This document shows, one piece after another, positions 7,692-12,062 of a DNA stretch of 12,062 bases. A program made the translations under genes and the position numbers. Origin of the DNA: Cyanobacteriota bacterium (GTDB lineage Bacteria > Cyanobacteriota > Cyanobacteriia > Phormidesmidales > Phormidesmidaceae); contig JAQCHG010000011.1 in NCBI GenBank assembly GCA_027619675.1, positions 1-12,062 of the forward strand, given 5' to 3'. Within the stretch, counting starts at the first letter, position 1; every line of letters starts with the position of its first letter. The notes below the pieces were generated by a model. The model saw only the letters and a program-made list of their open reading frames with translations, was not told where the DNA came from and ran no database searches.

Positions 7692-8390
7692 CTAGGCCGC
7701 GACCAACAGGGATGCCACCACACTTTGAAATAACCCCATGCCGTCGGTGTTGTGGAGCATGGCATCGGCAGCCCGCTCAGGATGGGGCATCATACCCAGG
7801 ATGTTGCCCGCTGGATTGCAAATCCCGGCAATATTGTCCACGGAGCCATTGGGATTGCTGTCGGGGGTTACGTCTCCCGTCGCCGTGCAGTAACGGAACA
7901 CCACCTGGTGGTTATCTTCCAAGCTTTTGAGGGTATCGGCGTCGGCGTAGTAGCAGCCTTCTCCATGGGCAATGGGCAGGGTGATCACCTGCTGAGGGGA
8001 GTACCCTTGGGACCAAGGCAGATCCGTGCGTTCCACCCGCAGGGGGACGCGATCGCAGATGAAATGCAGGTCTCGATTCCGCACCAAAGCACCGGGCAAG
8101 AGCCCCGCTTCCGTCAAAATCTGAAAGCCGTTGCAGATGCCCAACACCAACCCCCCCCGCTCTCCATGGCGGATGGTGGCTTGCAGGGCGGGGGAAAAGC
8201 GGGCGATCGCCCCACAGCGCAGGTAGTCTCCATAGCTGAAGCCGCCGGGCACCACCACTAAGTCCACATCCCCTAAATCACTGTCTTCGTGCCAAATCAG
8301 GCGGGTGGGTTGTTGCAGCAGGTCCCGCGTGACATAGGCCACGTCGCGATCGCAATTGGATCCCGGAAACACAATCACGCCAACATTCAT
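7692..8390 (-). CDS. purQ: Phosphoribosylformylglycinamidine synthase, glutaminase subunit PurQ
   Basis: PurQ releases ammonia from glutamine for FGAM synthetase (PurL-PurQ-PurS complex), the fourth step of de novo purine synthesis, in the cytosol. The 232-residue product starts MNVGVIVFPGSNCDRD, the hallmark PurQ N-terminus. It carries the class I glutamine amidotransferase triad: nucleophile Cys86 in LGICNGFQ, and His203 and Glu205 in MMPHPERA. VPGGFSYGDYLRCGAIA is also typical. Length is normal. The frame is open to 8417, and an ATG-ATG pair lies at 8393/8390. An AGGAGG Shine-Dalgarno sits 3 bases before the first ATG and 6 before the second, so I prefer 8390. purS lies 137 bases upstream on the same strand, suggesting a purS-purQ transcript. 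Confidence 0.96.
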   Translation of the reverse strand: MNVGVIVFPGSNCDRDVAYVTRDLLQQPTRLIWHEDSDLGDVDLVVVPGGFSYGDYLRCGAIARFSPALQATIRHGERGGLVLGICNGFQILTEAGLLPGALVRNRDLHFICDRVPLRVERTDLPWSQGYSPQQVITLPIAHGEGCYYADADTLKSLEDNHQVVFRYCTATGDVTPDSNPNGSVDNIAGICNPAGNILGMMPHPERAADAMLHNTDGMGLFQSVVASLLVAA

Positions 8391-8396
8391 CATCGG

Positions 8397-8402
8397 CCTC
8401 CT
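8397..8402 (-). promoter_or_regulatory. Shine-Dalgarno of purQ
   Basis: CCTCCT on the + strand reads AGGAGG on the coding strand. Its spacing of 6 bases favours the second ATG (8390) of the ATG pair. It is the only full-consensus Shine-Dalgarno I found in the window. Confidence 0.75.
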
Positions 8403-8409
8403 AAGACAC

Positions 8410-8522
8410 GTCATCAATCAAGGGTGAAAGCCTAGCTGGGAAACCATTACCGCCCCCGCTCCCGGAATGTAGTTAGGGACTGTAGCGGTTTCGCCATGGG
8501 GATTCTGGCAGTCATTGATGAC
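8410..8522. repeat. Nine-base inverted repeat spanning the purS-purQ gap
   Basis: GTCATCAAT (8410-8418) and ATTGATGAC (8514-8522) are exact inverted copies, near the two ends of the purS-purQ gap. The right copy is itself part of a short palindrome (GTCAT-TG-ATGAC, 8511-8522). The long loop makes a hairpin uncertain; a protein site is an alternative. Confidence 0.3.
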
Positions 8523-8527
8523 AGCCC

Positions 8528-8800
8528 CTAGGCAGGACTGGGCACAGCTTGGGGCTGGAGATCAATGCGATAGTTTTCAATCACTGGGTTTGCCAAGAGC
8601 TGATCACACATCTGATCTAGCTGCTCTCGGGCCACGGCTTCGGTGTCAGCCGTGAGGGTGACTTCAATATATTTACCAATACGCACCTGGGATACCGTCT
8701 CGTACCCCATGTGATGGAGCCCCGACTGCACCGCCGTTCCGGCAGGATCCAGCACCGATGGCCGGAGGGTGACATAGATTTGGGCCTGGTAAGTGGCCAT
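8528..8800 (-). CDS. purS: Phosphoribosylformylglycinamidine synthase subunit PurS
   Basis: PurS is the small dimeric subunit that bridges PurL and PurQ and helps form the ammonia channel in the FGAM synthetase of most non-enteric bacteria. The 90-residue product begins MATYQAQIYVTLRPSVLDPAG. It continues with GTAVQSGLHHMGYE and VRIGKYIEVTL, the conserved PurS pattern of strand, helix and strand. The frame is open upstream to a GTG at 8872, but the 24 extra residues are not family-like, so the ATG at 8800 is chosen. There is no strong Shine-Dalgarno. It lies directly upstream of purQ and is divergent from the Zur-type gene, with an 80-base shared gap to that ORF's start. The large subunit gene purL is not in the window. 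Confidence 0.95.
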   Translation of the reverse strand: MATYQAQIYVTLRPSVLDPAGTAVQSGLHHMGYETVSQVRIGKYIEVTLTADTEAVAREQLDQMCDQLLANPVIENYRIDLQPQAVPSPA

Positions 8801-8880
8801 GGTTTCAGCCCCGACAAAGCATAAGTATCCTACCCCATCCCCCTCTGCACTAAGCTGGAAGAAAGCGGTCACTAGCTCCT

Positions 8881-9288
8881 ATGAAGCATCGAAGAACCCG
8901 CAGTCAGGAGCGGATTTTGCAAATCCTTAAAGGGCAATCCCAGCCCATTTCCGCTCAGGATCTCTACATAGAACTCCGCAACCGTAGCTACAGCACGGGG
9001 TTGGCTACGGTGTATCGGGCTCTAGAGGGGTTGAAGCTGGAAGGGGCCGTGCAAATGCGAACCCTGCCCAGTGGGGAAGCGGTCTACAGCCTGCCCCAGG
9101 AAGACCGCCACCATCTCACCTGTCTGCGGTGCGATCGCACCATTCTGATTGATGAGTGTCCGGTACACGAACTGGAAACCCAACTCCACCAGGATCACCA
9201 GTTTCAGATTTTCTATCACACCCTAGAGTTTTTTGGCCTTTGCCCTGCCTGCCAAAGTCAAGAACGGATACCGCTCCATAATTCCTGA
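8881..9288 (+). CDS. zur: Fur-family transcriptional regulator, Zur/FurB type
   Basis: The 135-residue product has an N-terminal winged helix (residues 1-75), with the DNA-recognition part in STGLATVYRALEGLKLEGAV. The C-terminal metal-binding and dimerisation part holds two Cys pairs that form the structural zinc site: C81-LRC84 and C121-PAC124. Further possible ligands are H77, H78, C93, H96 and H113. Bulk sequence such as HELETQLHQDHQFQIFYHTL and EFFGLC resembles cyanobacterial FurB/Zur more than FurA or PerR. Zur represses zinc uptake genes when zinc is plentiful. No good palindromic Zur box (TGATAATNATTATCA type) is seen in the 80-base gap to purS, so self-regulation is not shown. The ATG at 8881 fits the family; no Shine-Dalgarno precedes it. 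Confidence 0.88.
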   Translation: MKHRRTRSQERILQILKGQSQPISAQDLYIELRNRSYSTGLATVYRALEGLKLEGAVQMRTLPSGEAVYSLPQEDRHHLTCLRCDRTILIDECPVHELETQLHQDHQFQIFYHTLEFFGLCPACQSQERIPLHNS

Positions 9289-9468
9289 TCCCGCCCTCAG
9301 ATTAGGCAACGCCAGCCCTTTACAATAGTTCAAGATCTCGCCCGGCTTGCGCAACGCGCCCCCAAATTCTCAGCATTTCGTTGCGGATTCGGGTCAGCCC
9401 GTTGTGCGTCAGTGTGACCGTCTCAGTCCTATCTGAATGATCTACCCCCGTTCTTAGAGCATCCGTCA

Positions 9469-9741
9469 ATGGCCCTTCCCAGCGCTGACACCCCCCTCTA
9501 CAACCATCCCCTGCCGGACATTGAGCAATGGCTGCGGGATCACAGCTGCCAGCAAGATCCGGAAGCCCTCCACTGCTGGCATGTGGTGACCCCCGATTGG
9601 CAGGCAGACTTGATTTTGGAGATTGACTCCCTAGTGGTGCGCTATCTCAACGCTGACGGCCCCGGTCAGGATTTACAGCGGGTTTTTAAGTACTCCCTTA
9701 GCCGCCAAGACTTGGATGAGGCGATCTTTTCAGGGCCTTGA
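9469..9741 (+). CDS. DUF3143 family protein (cyanobacterial, unknown function)
   Basis: The 90-residue protein matches the small DUF3143 family. Characteristic segments are DTPLYNHPLPDIEQWLRDH near the start, ALHCWHVVTPDWQADL in the middle, and RYLNADGPGQDLQRVFKYS and AIFSGP at the end. It is acidic, has no membrane segment or signal peptide, and has two cysteines (residues 27 and 36). Function is unknown. It stands 180 bases after the Zur-type gene and upstream of psbA, both on the same strand. The long and structured gap before psbA suggests it is a separate transcript. The ATG at 9469 gives the family N-terminus; no strong Shine-Dalgarno is seen. Confidence 0.88.
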   Translation: MALPSADTPLYNHPLPDIEQWLRDHSCQQDPEALHCWHVVTPDWQADLILEIDSLVVRYLNADGPGQDLQRVFKYSLSRQDLDEAIFSGP

Positions 9742-9787
9742 TCCCAAAGTCCCGACAGGTGCTTGCACTAGTGGACCTGTGTGGTAG

Positions 9788-9833
9788 CAGAAAACTTTAT
9801 CCTTTCCGAAATGTAAACGGCCAAAGTTTTCTG
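9788..9833. repeat. Perfect 11-base inverted repeat upstream of psbA
   Basis: CAGAAAACTTT (9788-9798) and AAAGTTTTCTG (9823-9833) are exact inverted copies with a 24-base spacer. It begins 46 bases after the DUF3143 stop. The RNA hairpin could end the DUF3143 transcript, though no T-run follows the stem. It could also be a binding site for a regulator of psbA. A smaller inverted pair, ACAGGT/ACCTGT (9755-9760, 9775-9780), lies just before it. Confidence 0.6.
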
Positions 9834-9857
9834 AGAAAAGACGATCTCACAGTTGGG

Positions 9858-9879
9858 ATGGGCGATCGCGATCGCCCAT
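9858..9879. repeat. 22-base perfect palindrome built on two overlapping HIP1 sites
   Basis: Bases 9858-9879 are a perfect palindrome. Its core GCGATCGCGATCGC (9862-9875) is two overlapping HIP1 octamers, flanked by ATGG and CCAT. It lies about 90 bases upstream of the predicted psbA -35 element. A similar tandem HIP1 core occurs in the GNAT gene (2832-2845). Confidence 0.75.
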
Positions 9880-9969
9880 GCCCCATAAACCCTTGGCCTG
9901 CAAGGAGTGGAATGGGGTACGACTCGATCAAGGCCCCCTGTATTCCAGACCCAAAAATGATAGTGAAAA

Positions 9970-9998
9970 CTGGCAGCTTCATGAAGAAGTGCTAACAT
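9970..9998 (+). promoter_or_regulatory. Predicted psbA promoter
   Basis: CTGGCA (9970-9975) and TAACAT (9993-9998) each match four of six bases of the -35 and -10 consensus and are spaced by 17 bases. A start near 10005 would give a leader of about 65 bases. The position fits what is known for cyanobacterial psbA genes, but the match is imperfect and unproven. Confidence 0.45.
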
Positions 9999-10055
9999 GG
10001 GTACAAGGTTGTTAATAAACAGCCCCATATCCATATCTGCTTTTTTGTAGTACAC

Positions 10056-10060
10056 AGGAA
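10056..10060 (+). promoter_or_regulatory. Ribosome binding site of psbA
   Basis: AGGAA lies 9 bases before the ATG at 10070, in an A/T-rich leader that also contains a T6 run. It supports the chosen start. Confidence 0.6.
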
Positions 10061-10069
10061 TCATTCATC

Positions 10070-11131
10070 ATGACTACGACCCTACAGCAGCGCTCTAGCG
10101 CTTCCCTGTGGGAGCAGTTCTGTCAGTGGGTGACCAGCACCGAAAACCGCCTCTACATTGGCTGGTTCGGCGTGCTGATGATCCCCACTCTGCTGGCTGC
10201 TACCACCTGCTTCGTCATCGCTTTCATCGCGGCTCCCCCCGTCGATATCGACGGCATCCGTGAGCCTGTGGCGGGCTCTCTGATGTACGGCAACAACATC
10301 ATCTCTGGTGCGGTTGTGCCCTCTTCTAACGCTATCGGTCTGCACTTCTACCCCATCTGGGAAGCGGCTTCCCTCGATGAGTGGCTGTACAACGGTGGCC
10401 CTTACCAGTTCGTTATTTTCCACTTCCTCATTGGCGTTTTCTGCTACATGGGTCGTGAGTGGGAACTCAGCTACCGTCTTGGTATGCGCCCCTGGATCTG
10501 TGTTGCTTACAGCGCTCCTGTGGCCGCTGCTTCTGCGGTGTTCTTGATCTACCCCATCGGTCAGGGTTCTTTCTCTGATGGCATGCCTCTGGGTATCTCG
10601 GGTACGTTCAACTTCATGCTGGTGTTCCAGGCTGAGCACAACATCCTGATGCATCCTTTCCACATGTTGGGTGTGGCGGGTGTGTTTGGCGGTTCTCTGT
10701 TCTCCGCGATGCACGGTTCTTTGGTGACTTCTTCTCTGGTGCGTGAGACCACCGAGACTGAGTCTCAGAACTATGGCTACAAGTTTGGCCAAGAGGAAGA
10801 GACTTACAACATCGTGGCTGCCCACGGTTACTTTGGTCGCTTGATCTTCCAATACGCCAGCTTCAACAACAGCCGCAGCTTGCACTTCTTCTTGGGTGCT
10901 TGGCCTGTGATTGGCATCTGGTTTACTGCTCTGGGCATCAGCACCATGGCGTTCAACCTGAATGGCTTCAACTTCAACCAGTCTGTGCTTGACTCTCAGG
11001 GTCGGGTGATTGGGACCTGGGCGGATGTGATCAACCGCGCCAACCTGGGCATGGAAGTGATGCACGAGCGTAATGCTCACAACTTCCCTCTCGATTTGGC
11101 GGCTGCTCAAGCCCCTGAAATCATTGGCTAA
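10070..11131 (+). CDS. psbA: Photosystem II reaction centre protein D1
   Basis: D1 binds, with D2, the cofactors of primary charge separation and most ligands of the manganese cluster in the thylakoid membrane. The product has 353 residues and five membrane helices. All key residues are present: Tyr161 (TyrZ), His190, His198 (P680 ligand), His215 and His272 (non-heme iron), Ser264 (QB pocket), and Asp170, Glu189, His332, Glu333, His337, Asp342 and Ala344 (Mn-Ca cluster). Residue 130 is Glu, as in high-light D1 forms; low-light forms carry Gln. The C-terminus after Ala344 is only nine residues (AAQAPEIIG), where most cyanobacteria have about 16. CtpA should cut after Ala344. Codon use is richer in T-ending codons than in neighbouring genes, as expected for very high expression. 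It has its own promoter and terminator, so it is probably monocistronic. Confidence 0.99.
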   Translation: MTTTLQQRSSASLWEQFCQWVTSTENRLYIGWFGVLMIPTLLAATTCFVIAFIAAPPVDIDGIREPVAGSLMYGNNIISGAVVPSSNAIGLHFYPIWEAASLDEWLYNGGPYQFVIFHFLIGVFCYMGREWELSYRLGMRPWICVAYSAPVAAASAVFLIYPIGQGSFSDGMPLGISGTFNFMLVFQAEHNILMHPFHMLGVAGVFGGSLFSAMHGSLVTSSLVRETTETESQNYGYKFGQEEETYNIVAAHGYFGRLIFQYASFNNSRSLHFFLGAWPVIGIWFTALGISTMAFNLNGFNFNQSVLDSQGRVIGTWADVINRANLGMEVMHERNAHNFPLDLAAAQAPEIIG

Positions 11132-11163
11132 TTGTCCTGCTGGATGATTGAGTCCATGACTCG

Positions 11164-11193
11164 AAAGCCCTCGCCATTGGCGGGGGCTTTTTT
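11164..11193 (+). terminator. Intrinsic terminator of psbA
   Basis: AAAGCCCTCGCC (11164-11175) pairs with GGCGGGGGCTTT (11179-11190) with one G-T wobble and a 3-base loop, followed by more T (11191-11193). It begins 32 bases after the psbA stop. It is the clearest intrinsic terminator in the window and separates psbA from the ATPase gene. Confidence 0.92.
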
Positions 11194-11241
11194 GTCGGTC
11201 GATCGCGGCTTTCTGGTGATACGCCGTAGCATGAAGGCACT

Positions 11242-12062
11242 ATGGTTGACTTTCCCCTGACCCAACTGACCCTGATCAGCGGCAAGGGCGGCGTGGGCAA
11301 AACCACCAGCGCCTGCGCCATCGCCCTGACCCAAGCCCAAACCCACCCCGACACTGACATTCTGCTGCTGTCCACCGACCCGGCCCACTCCCTGGGGGAC
11401 GTGCTGGGGGTGACGGTGGACGATACTGCGCGATCGCACCCTCAATGCCCCAACCTACACCTACGGGCCTTGGATGCCGATCGCCTGCTGCAGGAATTTC
11501 GCACCGACTATGGCCCAGTGCTAGAAACCCTGGTGGAGCGGGGTAGTTTCGTCGAAGACGACGACCTCTCCCCCGTGTGGGACATGGACTGGCCGGGGTT
11601 AAACGAGCTGATGGGGCTGCTGGAAATTCAGCGCCTACTGCGGACGGGGGCGGCAAATCGGGTGGTGGTGGACATGGCCCCCAGCGGCCACACCCTCAAT
11701 CTGCTGGGGCTGATGGACTTCCTCGACAGCTTCTTAGCGGCCCTCAGTCTATTTCAAGACAAACACCGCTATATGGTGGAGGCCCTGTCGGGACGCTACA
11801 GCGACGATGAGGGCGATCGCTTCCTCACCGACATGAAGCGGGATCTGGCCACCGGACGCGCCCAACTGCAAGACCCGACCCGCACCGCCTGTTGGGTGGT
11901 GGCCCTGCCGGAACCCCTGAGCCTGAAGGAAACCGAACGCTTCACCGCCGCCCTCACCCGGTTGCAGATTCCCCTCGGCGGCATTCTGGTCAACCGCCTC
12001 ACCGGGGCCAGGGCCGAAGGGATCCAACTGGCGGGTTTTCAAGCCATGGCGGGCGATCGCCC
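11242..12062 (+). CDS. ArsA/Get3 (TRC40)-family ATPase, 3' truncated by window edge
   Basis: The frame runs open from the ATG at 11242 to the window end (273 codons). The start MVDFPLTQLTLIS leads into the deviant Walker A G14-KGGVGKTT22, typical of the SIMIBI ATPases that include ArsA, Get3 and MinD. The switch I-like loop is S44-TDPAHSLGDVLG, and the switch II-like motif is D144-MAPSGHTLNLL. Later PEPLSLKETERF and GGILVNR match the ArsA/Get3 nucleotide-binding end. ArsA powers arsenite export; Get3 delivers tail-anchored proteins. No arsenic genes (arsB, arsC, arsR) are nearby, so a Get3-like or other role is more likely. A GAAGG lies 4 bases before the ATG. The Get3 CxxC zinc motif is not seen in the visible part. 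Family is secure; function is inferred. Confidence 0.9.
   Translation, partial: MVDFPLTQLTLISGKGGVGKTTSACAIALTQAQTHPDTDILLLSTDPAHSLGDVLGVTVDDTARSHPQCPNLHLRALDADRLLQEFRTDYGPVLETLVERGSFVEDDDLSPVWDMDWPGLNELMGLLEIQRLLRTGAANRVVVDMAPSGHTLNLLGLMDFLDSFLAALSLFQDKHRYMVEALSGRYSDDEGDRFLTDMKRDLATGRAQLQDPTRTACWVVALPEPLSLKETERFTAALTRLQIPLGGILVNRLTGARAEGIQLAGFQAMAGDR

Noticed and set aside
8801..8880. Possible Zur box or shared promoter between purS and the Zur-type gene
   Set aside because: No 7-1-7 palindrome and no convincing -35/-10 pair could be found on either strand.
9289..9468. 180-base gap between the Zur-type gene and the DUF3143 gene, checked for a tRNA or small RNA
   Set aside because: No T-loop signature, cloverleaf or intrinsic terminator is visible; nothing can be called.
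9738..9995. 85-codon frame overlapping the end of the DUF3143 gene
   Set aside because: It starts at a TTG and covers the inverted repeat, the HIP1 palindrome and the psbA promoter; no family features.
10082..11110. 342-codon open frame on the minus strand, antisense to psbA
   Set aside because: It mirrors the psbA codon pattern, has a composition unlike a folded protein (many His, Arg, Glu and Val) and matches no family. It is a shadow of psbA.
1..12062. CRISPR arrays, transposases, phage genes or defence systems
   Set aside because: No regularly spaced repeats and no such coding sequences were seen; the genes are housekeeping and photosynthetic.

Overview
The window is from a GC-rich cyanobacterium. 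Four things support this: a photosystem II psbA gene, a Zur/FurB-type regulator with a typical cyanobacterial sequence, a DUF3143 protein (a family I know from cyanobacteria), and 22 copies of the HIP1 octamer GCGATCGC in 12 kb. The psbA product has a short, 9-residue C-terminal extension. That is less common in cyanobacteria and is known from Prochlorothrix hollandica and from chloroplasts, so a filamentous lineage near Prochlorothrix, Limnothrix or Leptolyngbya is possible. I cannot name the genus from the sequence.

Layout. 1-243 (+) is the end of a tRNA 2'-O-methyltransferase (TrmJ type). 429-2177 (+) is a membrane-anchored class A beta-lactamase-like serine hydrolase with a very long proline/arginine-rich N-terminal tail. 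2178-2485 is a repeat-rich gap with a 233-bp MITE-like unit and a long GC-rich hairpin. 2486-2971 (-) is a GNAT acetyltransferase. 2972-3613 has no confident gene, only a doubtful cysteine-rich small ORF at 3113-3322. 3614-6403 (+) is secA. 6496-7371 (-) is an aldose-1-epimerase-like mutarotase, convergent with secA. 7372-7691 is a non-coding gap with a G-quadruplex-type purine run. 7692-8390 (-) purQ and 8528-8800 (-) purS form a purine-biosynthesis pair. 8881-9288 (+) is the Zur-type regulator, divergent from purS. 9469-9741 (+) is the DUF3143 gene. 9742-10069 is the psbA upstream region, with two strong inverted repeats and a promoter. 10070-11131 (+) is psbA with a strong intrinsic terminator. 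11242 to the window end (+) is the start of an ArsA/Get3-family ATPase.

How the genes relate. This is mostly a housekeeping stretch of independent short transcription units, with no large operon. The only clear functional pair is purS-purQ, two of the three subunits of FGAM synthetase. secA (protein export), psbA (photosystem II reaction centre) and the Get3-like ATPase (possible membrane-protein targeting) all touch membrane biogenesis, but the sequence gives no sign that they are co-regulated.

I found no evidence of a new defence, mobile or biosynthetic system. The most interesting signals are the MITE-like repeat with a dispersed relative after secA, the structured DNA upstream of psbA, the D1 variant (Glu130 with a short tail), and the unusual architecture of the serine hydrolase.
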